Source: Pilaira anomala
Lineage: Eukaryota; Mucoromycota; Mucoromycetes; Mucorales; Mucoraceae
Direction: 5' to 3'
NCBI GenBank assembly: GCA_025716855.1
Contig: JAIXMQ010000060.1
Coordinates: 111,332 to 175,331, forward strand
Length of the DNA: 64,000 nucleotides
In this document: positions 11,165-23,330 of the stretch, piece by piece
Layout: the number at the start of each line of letters is the position of its first letter
Numbering within the stretch: the first letter of the stretch is position 1
Notes under the pieces: model-generated
Databases searched by the model: none
Told to the model about the DNA's origin: nothing
Seen by the model: the letters and a program-made list of their open reading frames with translations, nothing else
Position numbers and translations under genes: made by a program

Positions 11165-13304
11165 ATGGAGGGATCTGTTGAACAATATACCTCTGTAAGT
11201 ATTTTTAACAAGTTTAAATGTATTATTTTGCTCACATTTATTTTCACAGGTGAATAGATTATCAATAAATACTGATGATGATAGTAAAAAGATTATGACT
11301 CTAAAGTCTTCAATTACTGGAATAGGATGGGAACCTCAATATCTTTTTATTTTGAAAAAACTCATTCATGACGTTCATATTATCGTTATATATACGTACT
11401 CTTTTACAATATACATATTTATCCAAGGGATTAATCTTAATTTGGAAGAGTATGCAGTCCAAGGTTTTTACAAGGAAGTGTTCCTAGTATCACTTTTATA
11501 TAGTAAATAAAGTGTAAATGTTAATAGACTATCAGGCAAAGTAAAGACATATATAGAGATGATAAACAAGTATAAGGCATCGAATTGTAGAGAGTCATAA
11601 TTCACGCCAATCAAACTACCCTATACTCAAAAAATAGCCTCATATGAAGCTACAAAATTACAAACTACAATCACTAAAGATTTTGGAAATAAGCTGAGAA
11701 TGGTTGTCAATAAACTGATTGGACTGAAACACCGTATCTAACAATTGATTAGCAATTTGAAAAAGCAAGGCTACTTAAAAGAGGAAACTAAAGCCAAAAT
11801 TAAAAGTAACATTCAAGAACCTGTTACTCAACTTAAACTAGCTATTTCATTAAGAGATATCAGACGAATCCCAAAGGAATTCCAAGATCAAAAGGCTATT
11901 ATCAACTATATTAAGGACATATTTTCTGCTTATCTTGAAACTTAGAATTTTAAAAAAGATTCCATTTATTATGATGCTGTAGAAAATCCGGGAAAACACT
12001 TGCTTGCTTATTTTAAACTAGCAGAGATATGCGAGGCTAACAAGTTCAAATTATTCCAATGCTTTCCTGTAAGAAAGACTTTTATTCCATCATATATGAC
12101 TATTCATACTATGATATTGAACAATCATATTTTGACAAATTCCTAAAGAAGCAAATTGGATAAAGGGTATATCTGGGGGAAAGTCCTAAATATATCTTCA
12201 AAACCTTTCAAAATCAAGGCCTAGACAGCTCCATAAAGTTCAGAGGAATTATAATGACAAATGGCATAGATATTTCTGTAATAAAACAAAATTTCGTCAC
12301 ATCTAAAGGTGGTACAAGTAATCCCAAGGCCAGTTTAGTGGAAGAAGAATTCAAATATATTGAACAAATCCCCAATGAAGAACTACGATCTACAGATGGA
12401 AAATGAGTATTCATTGATCCTGGTCGACGTGATCTAATTTATTGTATGCACGAAGATAGCACAGTCAATAATAATAAAAAAAATTTACAGGTACACGAGA
12501 AATCAAAAAGCAAAGGAAACATATAATCAACAAAATTTAAAAAGCTGCGGCAACAGTTGAAACCAAGAGACATTCAAGATTGCGGGACAAACTCAGCAAG
12601 TGCTCGCCACTCACAGTAAGAAAGGAACATTTGTTGAATACTTAAAGACTAGAGTTGAAGGTAATCCTAAGATACAAGATTACTATTCAAATGAAGACGT
12701 AGAGAAGGATAAGAGGAAGAAAGACTTAAACCTTTAGAAAGATGAAGCTCAGTGCCCATACCAATAAAATTCAATCAACCAAACGTTTATCAAAAAACAT
12801 CAAAAAAAGTTTGGAAAGGATTGTATCTTAATTTTGGGAAACTGGTCTGCTTCTAGCACAAGGTTTCGCGAGCCCATTCAAGGAAATGGATTAAGAAATA
12901 GTTTGCGAAAAGAAGGGTTTAAAGTTTATTTATTTTGGATGAGCTCAAAACTTCTAGTATCTGTGTCCTTCTTGTGAAAACAAGCTAGCAACTTTTAAAG
13001 AATGCATTAATCCAAGGTTATACCGACGTTCAAATAATCCAAAAGTAACTTACCATGGGATTTTAAGGTATTTCTTACATAATTTACACTAATGAAAAGT
13101 TTAAATAGCTTGTATTTTAGATGTTTAAATCAAAACTGTTTGAAGAAACAGGCATTAACTGAAAAGGATCAAGAGAGTATAAAGTATCGATTATAGAACA
13201 GGGACTTTGCTGCTGTATTAAATTTTAGGAAGATCGTAATTAGCTTAAGGACTACATCCCAGAAACCTGCGATATTCTTGAGAAGTCAAAAGAAAAAACT
13301 ATGA
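11165..13304 (+). pseudogene. Fanzor-type (eukaryotic TnpB-like) RNA-guided nuclease, decayed
   Basis: A 10-codon exon (11165-11194) is spliced to 11250. Translation then stays largely in one frame, but with in-frame stops (for example at 11508, after 11941 and at 12404) and frameshifts near 12100 and in 12500-12800. Conserved parts remain. They are VRKTFIPSYMT (about 12069-12101), KFRGIIMTNGIDISV (12236 on), RuvC-I IDPGRRDLIYCMHE (Asp at 12416), and ILGNWSASSTRFREPIQG (about 12830). A zinc ribbon reads CPSC at 12964-12975 and CLNQNC after a 53-nt intron (13068-13120). RuvC-III is NRDFAAVLNFRKI (Asp at 13203). Order and motifs match Fanzor1 proteins. The copy cannot make a full protein. Transposon ends and a guide RNA were not identified. 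Confidence 0.85.
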
Positions 13305-13801
13305 CCCGATTAAACTGGGGAAAAAAACAATAATTATCCTCCTTAGTTATCGCTTTGGAAAACCTTGATACAGGTAAAGCCTTAAAATGTCTATGTAAGA
13401 ATCACATTACTAGCTAATTCTTAGCTTTTAAATTTTTTCCATATTAATTCCCAAAATAGTGGGAAACTCTGTAGGTCCGTATAACCCCAATAAAAAAAAA
13501 ATGAATTTGCTTCCCGCGGAATAAAAAAAAAAAAAAAGGGGAGACATGTGGTGCCTCAAAACTCTTCCCCACACACATACACACACACACATACACACAC
13601 ACACACACACACACGCACGCACTCACTCACACATATATAGAAACAAATTGTTTTTTTTTAAAAATCTTGTTTATTATTTCTTTCTTTCCTTTCTAAACTT
13701 TTTCTTCTTCTTCTTCTTCTACAAGTCTAGAGATAGAGAGATAAAGAGAAAAAAAAAACAAGAAAGGTTAGTCAATGATAAAGTAAGAAAAAAGTTATTA
13801 A
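13305..13801. other. Spacer with (CA)n microsatellite, lipase upstream region
   Basis: A CA/TA dinucleotide tract lies at about 13569-13620, with A and T runs and a CTT repeat near 13702-13721 just before the lipase start. If the Fanzor relic had a 3' guide RNA or a terminal repeat it would lie here, but none could be recognised. Confidence 0.5.
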
Positions 13802-16063
13802 ATGGCACAAGGAAGAAACCGAATATACTTTGCAATTGCGTTTCTTATTTCCTCCATTCCTGCTTTATTTGCTATATATGCCTTACAAGATAATCTCACA
13901 TTCCTAAGTACCATTCTATTTGCCTTGTCATTCATTAGTATGGGACTTTCTACTTTTCTTTTTCTCGGTTACAAGACAGTTAAACACGGTACTCCCATGA
14001 TATTTACATTATTAGCAACTATCAGTAGATGGTTAGCTCCTTTCACTCGTTACTTATCAAGAACTACTGTTATTGGACCTATATTTTCAATGGTGATTCG
14101 GTCCTGTTTCTTTTTGGGATTTATGGTATTACTTATGAGTGATCATCTTGTTCGAGCTATGCTTCGATGTCTAGTAGGTAGACATCCATCCAAGCGAAAC
14201 TATTGTAAATATCTATTCACATATATATCTGTTTATTATTAAAAATGACCAATTTTTTTTTTTTTAGCTATCACTAACGCAATGGATCCACGTATTGAAT
14301 TATTTGATGATTCAATCCCGAGAACAAAACATTTGGAAAATAGTGAGCTGTTCAAGCAACGTAAACAGTTGCGCATGACAGATGAACATAATGGCCCTGA
14401 ATCACGTGAACTTACATCCCTATTAAAGCGACCAAAATATTCGGTTCCTTTAGCATATACCCTTTCAGTAGCAAGTAAACTTGTTTATGAAGATGTAGAA
14501 GTGATTAAATATGAACTTAAAAAAGCAGGATTTGATGTAGACAGTACTTTCCGTCCTATAGCGTACAAGGTGGGGTAAAATAAAATAGGGAAACGTTGCA
14601 CAAAACGTATATTATAATATTTACATTAACTTCTTACAAAACTAGAACATTTGTGCATTTATTACCGAAAAAGATGATGACATTCTATTGGTATTTCGTG
14701 GGTATGACATAAAAAAACCCAAAATTTTAATATTTTAGTTTAAATAATCATAATATGTACATATATAGAACCAATCCACTTAATATTCAAAATTACTTGA
14801 CGAATATTACAATGAATATGACGAATGTTATATCTTCTTGGGGACCAATGGGTAGAGTACATAAAGGGTTTTGGAAAGCAATGGGAGAACCAAAAAAGAG
14901 ACAAACAACAACAGATGAGGGTAATTCTACAAATAATGACCAAACTACACCAAGATCAACGACAGAAGGACCGATTTTGAAAATTGAATTAATTAATACA
15001 TCAGTCTACCGTACAATAGTTTCAGCTATTCAAGGATTAGGAAAAATAATTAAATTTGTATCCACAAACTTATTTCACCATGTGAAAGAACCAATTGACA
15101 GTACTTGGATAGGTCCCGATACAGATATTAGATCCAATAGCATGTATACCCAAGCTGAAGAACATATTTTAGCATTAATTCAACGTAACGAGGAGGAGAA
15201 TACAAAAAGAGATAGAAGAAGATCGGGCTTGTCACATGGGAGTACAACTACAACATCAAAAAAGAAGAAGCGATTGTTTATAACTGGTCATTCATTAGGA
15301 GGTGCAATGGGTACAAGTAAGTGCTCCCCCACTCTTTTTTTTTTCTTTTTTAAACAAATCTGTTATATTCTATATATACACGTTACTTATATGCCTATGT
15401 GCAGTCTTTCTTGCAAAGATGTTACAGTCAAAAAGTCCTTTACTTGAACATTTCGCTGGTCTATACACATACGGTCAACCTAAAATTGGTGATGCCGAAT
15501 TCTCCAAAGTTTTTAGTCCACACATGACAAGTAAGATTTTTCATCATGTCTATAATAATGATATTATCCCAAGAACACCTACCATGTGGAACTATTAGTA
15601 AGTACAAAAAAAAAAAAAAAAAAAAAAAAAAAAGATGTGGGAACCCAACAAATGTTTAATTTGACATATGATATATATGTAATTTAATAGTACACCGCCT
15701 GGAACCCTTGTTTACATAGATTCCGCATTTAATATCACAATTTATCCACCAAATCCATATACAAATGAACCAGTACCTGTAAGACAAATTTCCTTTTTAC
15801 ATTTATCAGGTCTTTTGAACAGATATGTCATTCGTCGTTTACCACGCGAAAACAAGGTTCGTATCTTATTCCGTATCATTTTCCCCTTTTTTTTAAACGA
15901 TCATTTCCCGAGCGAATATACCGAAAGTTTGCGTCACGGTACTGTCAACTGGGTCATTATGGGTGCTGGTGGCCTTGAAGGTGGTAGTGAAGAACAACAA
16001 CAATCAGTCAAGAAACGAGGTTCAGTTCACAGGCGTTACAGTATTGTGGATGTTCAAGATTAA
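13802..16063 (+). CDS. Membrane-anchored class 3 lipase (diacylglycerol-lipase-like)
   Basis: Six exons are inferred (13802-14204, 14268-14569, 14646-14701, 14769-15316, 15405-15597, 15691-16063). The N-terminus has about four hydrophobic segments (residues ~8-30, 36-58, 65-85, 95-115). A class 3 lipase domain follows: ILLVFRGTNP across the exon 3/4 junction, the nucleophile elbow GHSLGGAMG, YTYGQPKIGD, then VYNNDIIPR with the likely catalytic Asp. A long variable insert carries Thr/Ser and Lys stretches before the elbow. Four membrane spans followed by a class 3 lipase domain resemble sn-1 diacylglycerol lipases; substrate is inferred only. It converges with UNC-50 (gap ~120 bp). Confidence 0.88.
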
Positions 16064-16185
16064 AAAAAAAAAAAAGATACATTGTATTATATATGTTTAT
16101 ACATATACATAGATTTTTTGAATTATATATATTTTTATCAAATAAACTTTTTTATTTTCTATTTTATGAACTAAAGCATTTTTGT

Positions 16186-17325
16186 TTATTGAAAGTAATA
16201 TTGAAGAATATATTGCGATATATTGAAGCCGAATAAAGAAGCAATAAATAAAGCAATACAGAGGGCAATAGGATACAAAAGTAATTCAGTATGCACCAAG
16301 AAAGGTAGAGCTATATATAGACATTACAAATAAAAGGTTAATATACGTGTTTTTTTTTACAAACTAAAAAAAGTATATATGTTTACCATTAAATCCCAAG
16401 AAAGTACCAACCATGTACCATATTAAAGAAATACAATACATGGCATTACCAATAAACAAAGAGATCCAGTTATCTTTGAGCAATAAAGGCAAAAAGAATA
16501 ACTGAACGACATATAATATAATATATACAGGTAAAAATGAATTACAGTGAACATCAAATGCATACGCCCATTCTACTTTTTGAGCTACTGCATAACTGTT
16601 TATATTTTGAGTAAGAAATTTGTTTGTAATGTACCTGAAATAAACGAATTAGTCTTTTTTGTTATTTATATATGTATATAATTTTACCAAGTAAACGTTG
16701 ATATCACTGATCCAATCAATAAAAATTCAACTAAAATCATGGACAATATTGTCTTTATTGTACCATAGATCGAAAGATTGTACACTAAACTCCATACAAC
16801 AGCAGATACTATATGTATATTATATAAATAATATAAATAAAAGAAGTAGTAATGGCTTAATTTTTTTATTTTTTTTATATACCTAATAACAATAATATCT
16901 GCAGTAAAATAAATGCTGGATCATCTCTCGACCATCTATTCTTTGTTTCTATTAAATAGACATTAGATAGTGAATGTAAATAAAAACAAAAAGGATTTAC
17001 GTTTATGGTAGTAGATATTCCTATAACTGCATAATTGAATTAATATCAGTTTTTTATTTTTTCAACATATTTACTTACACTCTTTTTGGTGAAATTAATA
17101 AATATCCCATTTGCCATAAAGCAAACTAAATAGTTATTGGTTAGTTTTATTGTCTTCTTGTCTTTTCCCTCCTTTTTACATTTCTATTATTATTAAAGAT
17201 GCTTTCATTACCTCAAAGTCCATTTGTGGAAACCGAAACATTCGACGTAATAAAGTAGGTCCTTGTTTACCACGTCTACTGCCATCATAAAAAGATGAAC
17301 CATGAGTTGGTAATATGGAAGTCAT
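16186..17325 (-). CDS. UNC-50 family Golgi membrane protein
   Basis: The gene is split into many short exons, so no long ORF exists. Exon 1 (17325-17212) ends RRMFRFPQMDFE. The next exons give FALWQMGYLLISPKRV, YRNIYYHK, QTKNRWSRDDPAFILLQ, a hydrophobic segment ending STFTW, then KVEWAYAFDVHCNSFLPVYI and VGTFLGFNA. The last exon encodes LPFLVHTELLLYPIA and ends at 16186. Blocks and order match human UNC50 (RRLFRFRQMDFE, DDPAFLVLL, VEWGYAFDVHLNAFYPL, TFLGYSALPFL). UNC-50/Gmh1 is a multi-pass Golgi protein linked to Arf-GEF recruitment and receptor trafficking. All junctions keep frame with GT...AG introns. Confidence 0.93.
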
Positions 17326-17507
17326 TGAGTCTGTCTCTTTATTCTCTTTCTCTCTTTATGTCTATTTACACACAGTAAAAAAAAAAAAAAGGGAAAGCAT
17401 ATTTATATTTGTTTATTTATTTTTTATCTTTTTTTTTTTTTTTTTTGCTTCAAATGAAAAAAAGTAATAGGACTGCTTTAGTACATATATAATCTAAACA
17501 GTTTACT

Positions 17508-17879
17508 TTAAAGGTAATAGTAGTTATTAAACTTGGTTTGTGCTTCTAATTGAAGCATACATGATTCAATACCAAATTGCTTATGATGATAGTAATAAGG
17601 GATCATTGGCATGAAAGTTCTTGAGTTATGAATTTGAAAGGGCTCTGTGTAGATTGGATGCAATAGGTTTGAAATAGGTGGTAATTGACATTGAGGCTTT
17701 GGTGTACTCAAAGTAGATCCGGTTCTTGTGCTATCTTTACTTGAGGAAAGTGATACAACAGAGCTAGTTGGAGATGTTTCATCGCTTGAGACACCATCAT
17801 TAAGTTTTCTTTTACCCAAAGTACTAACGATAGTAGAAGAAGAACTACTAATAATAGGATTGTTGGTGTTCTTAGACAT
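17508..17879 (-). CDS. Small Ser-rich protein, function unknown
   Basis: This single-exon frame codes for about 123 residues from the second Met (MSKNTNNP); an upstream Met at 17897 would add six residues. The N-terminal half is Ser/Thr-rich with a possible nuclear signal (GKRKL). The middle has a compact LPPISNLLHP block and the C-terminus is Tyr/His-rich. I recognise no domain. The motif and low complexity suggest a regulatory or nuclear protein, but this is only a guess. It could be a non-coding chance ORF. Confidence 0.45.
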   Translation of the reverse strand: MSKNTNNPIISSSSSTIVSTLGKRKLNDGVSSDETSPTSSVVSLSSSKDSTRTGSTLSTPKPQCQLPPISNLLHPIYTEPFQIHNSRTFMPMIPYYYHHKQFGIESCMLQLEAQTKFNNYYYL

Positions 17880-18497
17880 GAAGAAAAAGCGGTGCAATAC
17901 GTATATAAAAGAAATTCATCCTCCTTTTAAACTAAAAACAATTGCAGCATCAACATTAATGACAACAATTTAGACTGCTTTTTATTATTATTTTATTTCA
18001 TTTTTTTTTCTTTTTAACAAGTGTAAAAACATGTCGCTGAATCTATTTACAAAAAGATCAAGGTAATATTTTTGATCTTCTTTATTTATACTTCAATCCT
18101 CGTTCTTGGAGTCATGGATAGAGTTAAATGTGTACTAAGAAAAACCACAATAACTACAATAAAATGCCCGTATGAGTAAAGAGCTTATATCGGCTCCGAA
18201 GTAAAGATTTTAAACTGCATTTATAATTTATACCTGTTCAACTTGTGGGTTTGTTTACTCTTCAAAATATTCGTCATTTTATAATTTCCTTTTTGTATTA
18301 AGCCATGCCAAAAGAGGTTATTCCTTTCTTCGCGTATGTCATCCATTACATAAAAACCAATCTCCCTTTTTTTTTTTTTTTTTTTTTTTTTTTCTTACTT
18401 TCCCCCCTAAACTCTACCCGCCGAACTTTTTGTATTTTTGCTTGATTTTTTTTATTATTCCTCTTCTCTTTTCATTACATATATATATAAATAATTT

Positions 18498-19982
18498 ATG
18501 GGCGCTACCGATAGTAAATTAGCTTTTAGAAAAGGTGTCTTTCGTTTATTCGAAGAAAGGGTAATAAAATAAGAAAGCATATACCTTGTTCTCACTTTAT
18601 ATATAAAAAAAAACTAACAGAGTGATAGAATGTACCAACTACAGCAGATGATTATTGGGACTTGGTTAGTTTAACGAAAACTAATAAAGCAACAAACTAA
18701 TATCCTATTTTTGCTTTAGTTTTGGACTTTACCAGAATCTGTTGATGATGTTTATACACTTGTTGGTTCAACTGACATTAGAAGAGCAAGAGATGGTGCA
18801 AAAGAAAACCTCGAGACTCTAATCGATAAGGTAAAAAAAAAAAAAAAAGAGCAACATAAGTTCCATCCCTTTTATATATATATATGTATATTTATTTATC
18901 TATGCTACATAGATTATGCAACAAATGGATTCACAACTACATTCCAGTAATCTACTTCAAACATCTCACTTGCTAAATTGCTGTCGCGTATTGACTAGAA
19001 TTATGCCATATGTATTTGAAAGTTCAGATTGTAGTGAATGGGAAGATAAGTTTTTTTGGACACCTCGACTTATAGAAAAAATGGATGATAGTCAAAAGAA
19101 ATCATCTCAGTATATAACATTACCGCCTAGAGCAGAAGTATTGATCTCATGTAAGTAACAGCGAATGGGAGAGGAATTATGATTGATCAGAAAGAAATTG
19201 ATGTCTCTTTAAAAAAAAAAAGTAACTTTAGAGTCTTTATTTTTGGCTGGATTCACTTTACCACCAACAATGATGACTCCAGAATCTCGAGTGAATTATG
19301 TTATTTGGGAAACAGGTGTTGGATCATCTACACCTATCGGTTCATCGAGAGATAATGATATGAATCGAACAGAAGTACTTCGGTTATTAACTGTATTACT
19401 TTCAAGATCCATGTATATATCTCCATCACAAATATTAACGAAAAAAGATCCTTGGTTAGAATATATGGTATCAAAGACGGAACGAAAAGTGGTATTAGCA
19501 TTTTTATGCAGTATGATCAATACATCTTGTAAATATAATCCAATGGGTTGGACTGCAGTGCCCTACAATCATATCATGTATACAGATCCAAGAGAACAAT
19601 TAGTAGCTGTTTGCTTACGTATATTGTTAATCGTATTAGACTATCGTTCTCCAGAAGTTATTCAATCTGATAATAACTCTACTGAGAATACTGATCATGC
19701 CGAAACAATGGACAATGCGTTTAGATATTATTTATCAAAGTTACACAGAGCACAAGATTTCCAATTTTTAATTGATGGCATTTATAGAATATTAAGTAAC
19801 CCTATGCAGGTAAAATATCTTCTTTATTTGGTGATGCACTTGGTGATAATAATATATTGTATAGACTTTGAATAGTTATTTACCCGGCTCTTCTAAAAAA
19901 GTGAAATACCATGTTGAAATGATGATGCTGTGTTGGAAGTTATTGGAAATGAATGCGGTAAAAAAGCTGAGAAATGTCATAT

Positions 19983-20016
<34 letters not shown>

Positions 20017-21580
20017 AAAATATTACTAATAGTTTCAATTTAGAGATTTAGAAGTTATTTAATGGAGACAGAGAGAGCACTTGATTTAATGATTGTTTTG
20101 ATATTTTATGCTAGTGAAAACAAACTTGACCCATGTAAGTTTATTTTTTTAAAAAAAAAAGAAGTAAAAAGAACATTATGGATTAAAAAAAAAAAACCAT
20201 TTAAATTAGCACAAGTTGGTGTGGTTCGTATGTGTGTGTTTATTCTTCAGACATTATCAGCCGATAGAACATTTAGTGTCAAATTGAACAAACATTTTGA
20301 AGGACATGCATCGCTTCCTGTTAATATCAGATTGCCCAACTTTCAAGGTTCTTATGCAGATTATCTTATTTTGGTACAGTTATAGCAAACTTGACTTATA
20401 GTGCATTATTTATTAAACTAACTAATTTCATATTATAGACTATATTCTCTTTAATTGCCTCTTCTAAAGGCACATTATCAACACTTTATCCTGCATTAAT
20501 CAAGACGATTACAAATATTTCACCTTACCTGAAAAACATATCTACCTTAACCTCTAGTAGACTTATATCATTATTCAATTCCATGTCTGCACCTGGATTC
20601 TTATTAGCGGACGAATCAAATCATTACTTGATAGAATATTTGTTGGAAGCATTGAATAATATTGTACAATTCCAATTTTCTAGTATGTATAGAAAAAAAA
20701 AAAAGAAAAAAGAAAAAGAAAGAGCAACTCACTAAAAATTTATTTATCATATAGATAACCCAAACTTAGTTTTTGCTATCCTTCGTAATCACCAAAAATT
20801 TCAAAGGTTAACTGAATTCAGTCTAGATAATGCATTAATTGAAATTGAACGTTTGCGTCAATTAAAAGAAGCTTCAGCAGCAAACAAGCAAAGACAATCT
20901 TCTGATGATTCACAACAACATCAAATAACGTCTCCTGACTCTGTACCTAGTATACCATTATCAGAAAAAGCTAAAGGGAAATTACCTGAAGGTTCATTAT
21001 CTCGTGTCTCTAGTACATCAAGCATTTCTCAACAACCCAGTATGCCTATAAGACAAGCTAGTCTGTCTTCAATTACTTCAACCGCAAGTCTTTTACCTGG
21101 TGTAAAGAATGGATTTACGCCTACCGATGACTGGGTAAAATTGAATCATTTATATATCTATTGGGTTTTGTATTTAAACATATACTTTTGTTTTTTTTTT
21201 AGATTTATCATTGGCATTCTAGACTTCCTTTAGATACGATTACAGCTATTATACGAGAACTATTACCAAAAATTGAACTAGAGAATGCAAATATGGAGTT
21301 TCTGCGAGGATTTAGTATTTCAGACATTTTACCACCTGCACATCCAGTTTGTATTCGTAAATTCCAATGGGGAGATGCACTTGTGATTTGGTTCCGTAGT
21401 ATGCTATGGGGACAAACCTATATTTCATCTGTTTCAAGTTATGGACCATGGAATAATACACATATCAAACTCTTTCATATTAAACAACAACAAGGTTCTG
21501 AATCACAGACATCTCCACGTACCTCTTTAACATCTAGTAGAGTCTCTACAACATCAACAACAAATAATCATAGCATTTAA
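18498..21580 (+). CDS. HID1 family protein (Golgi sorting)
   Basis: The start MGATDSKLAFRKGVFRLFE matches the HID1 N-terminus, whose Gly2 is myristoylated. Exon 1 is 18498-18560 and a 36-nt micro-exon is 18629-18664 (NVPTTADDYWDL). Later exons encode FWTLPESVDDVYTLV, MNRTEVLRLLTVLLSRSMY, TAVPYNHIMYTDPREQLV, LHRAQDFQFLIDGIYRILSN, SADRTFSVKLNKHFEG and LLEALNNIVQFQF. A Ser-rich linker (~20900-21110) precedes the conserved end HPVCIRKFQWGDALVIWFRSMLWGQ. Blocks follow human HID1 along its length. HID1 is a peripheral Golgi protein involved in cargo sorting and, in animals, secretory granule formation. Introns contain long T-runs. It converges with TRP2 (gap ~100 bp). Confidence 0.94.
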
Positions 21581-21681
21581 ATAGCTCTTCTTTTCTTTCC
21601 CTCTTTTTCCCTCCCCCCCCCCCCTTTTTTTTTTGTTTGTAATTATAATAATTAAAAAAACAATTATTCCTTTTGTTCATT

Positions 21682-23330
21682 TTATTTATTCTGTTGTAAA
21701 TCATAAATTTTACGCTCACATTGTTCAATTGTAGCTAAATTAGAACCCATCTTATTTATAGTTTCTTGATATTCATCTTCTTCAACAGAATCATAGACAA
21801 TACCACCACCTGCTTGTAAATAAGCAACACCATCCTTGAATACCATTGTACGAATAGCAATACAAGTATCTAAACCACCAGAATAATCAAAATAACCAAC
21901 AGATCCAGCATAGATACCACGCTTTTCTTTTTCCAAAGTACGAATTAATTCTACAGCACGAATTTTAGGTGCACCGGAGACAGTACCGGCAGGGAAAATA
22001 GCTCTAAAAGCATCAAATGGTGTCTTATCATCACGCAGTTGACCAGATACATTTGATACGATATGCATAACATGAGAATAATATTCAATTTCCATTAATT
22101 TATCCACTTTAACTGATTCTGGTTTACAGATTCGATTAATATCATTACGACCCAAATCAACCAACATGACATGTTCAGCACGTTCCTTGGGATCACTTAA
22201 TAAATCTTCTGCTAATGCTTTATCTTCTTCTGGTGTCTTTCCACGCTTTCTTGTACCAGCAATAGGATGTGTAAATGCAATACCATCTTGTACTTTAGTC
22301 AACATTTCAGGTGATGCACCAACAATAGTAAATCCTTTCAGGTTGATATAAAACATATAAGGCGAAGGATTCAAAGATCTTAAATGACGGTATACATTAA
22401 AAGGATGAAGATCAGTAGGACGAGCTAATCTTTGAGAAGGTACAGCTTGAAAGATATCACCTTCTTTGATATGATGTTTCAATGTGGAAACAAATCCTTT
22501 ATAACCTTCTTTACCCACATTCGATACTGCATTATTACCTAATTTAACAGGACCTTGAGGCACTGATGGAATATGTTCTTCGTTTAATAAAGAAAGTGTT
22601 GTTTCAATTTCTTCTGCTGCCTTTGTATATTCTCTTTCTACTTCAGCTGGGTCTGTTGCATCACTACGGAAATGTGAAACTACTTTAACTACTTGTTTAA
22701 CACGATCAAAAATAACAAGTGTATCACACATCATGAAAATTGCATCTGGAATACCCAATGGGTCAGTTACTTCGACTTTAATACTAGGTTCAAAATATTG
22801 GTAACAATCGAACCCAATATACCCAACAGCTCCGCCTAGTGAATAATTTATTTCAGTTGTCATGACGATATTTTTTTTTTTTTTTTTTTTTCAAGAGTGA
22901 TAATTTTACCTGTAAAACTAGGAAGGCCAGGTACTTTAACGTATTTAATATCTGCTAATTCCTTTTGAATAGGTACCAAAGGGTCACCGTTCACTGCTTC
23001 ATTAGCACCTACTTTGATCAACTTGTAAGGATCTATTTAACAAAAAAAAAAAAAAAAAAAACAACAGATAATAAGTACAATAGTTTATTTGTTCTTATAT
23101 ACGCGTAATATTTTACCTGAACCAATGAAAGAATAACGACTAATGTTCTCTCCGCCTTCTACTGATTCAAAAAGGAAAGAGTAATCGCAACGATCAGCAA
23201 CTTTAAGGTATGCTGCGACAGGTGTCAAAAGATCTGCTTCAAGTTCTGCATAAATAGGAACTGTATTTCCTTTTCCTGATGCAACAATAGCTTGAACTTC
23301 TTCAAGTGTAGGTTTTAACTTTAAAGACAT
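21682..23330 (-). CDS. TRP2: Anthranilate synthase component I
   Basis: Three exons, 23330-23117, 23032-22910 and 22835-21682, give about 496 residues, the usual length. Exon 1 has the LFES...ENISRYSFIG region of the tryptophan-binding N-terminal domain. The second junction restores TGGAVGYIGFDC, so the Met at 22863 lies inside the intron and is not used. Exon 3 carries the chorismate-binding core: FQAVPSQRL, GASPEMLTKV, PIAGTRKRG, LVDLGRNDINR, YSHVMHIVSNVSG, FPAGTVSGAPKIRA and IRTMVFKDG...QAGGGIVYDS. The enzyme converts chorismate to anthranilate with ammonia supplied by a glutamine amidotransferase partner, the first step of tryptophan synthesis. Confidence 0.96.

Noticed and set aside
11941..12406. 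In-frame stops in the Fanzor gene as evidence of a changed genetic code
   Set aside because: All three stop codons occur in it, frameshifts also occur, and neighbouring genes use the standard code, so decay explains the stops.
13428..13893. Val/Cys and Thr/His-rich ORFs around the CA repeat
   Set aside because: They are translations of a dinucleotide microsatellite and adjoining homopolymers.
22836..22863. Met at 22863 as the start of anthranilate synthase
   Set aside because: It lies within an intron. Splicing 22910 to 22835 restores the conserved TGGAVGYIG, with the true start at 23330.
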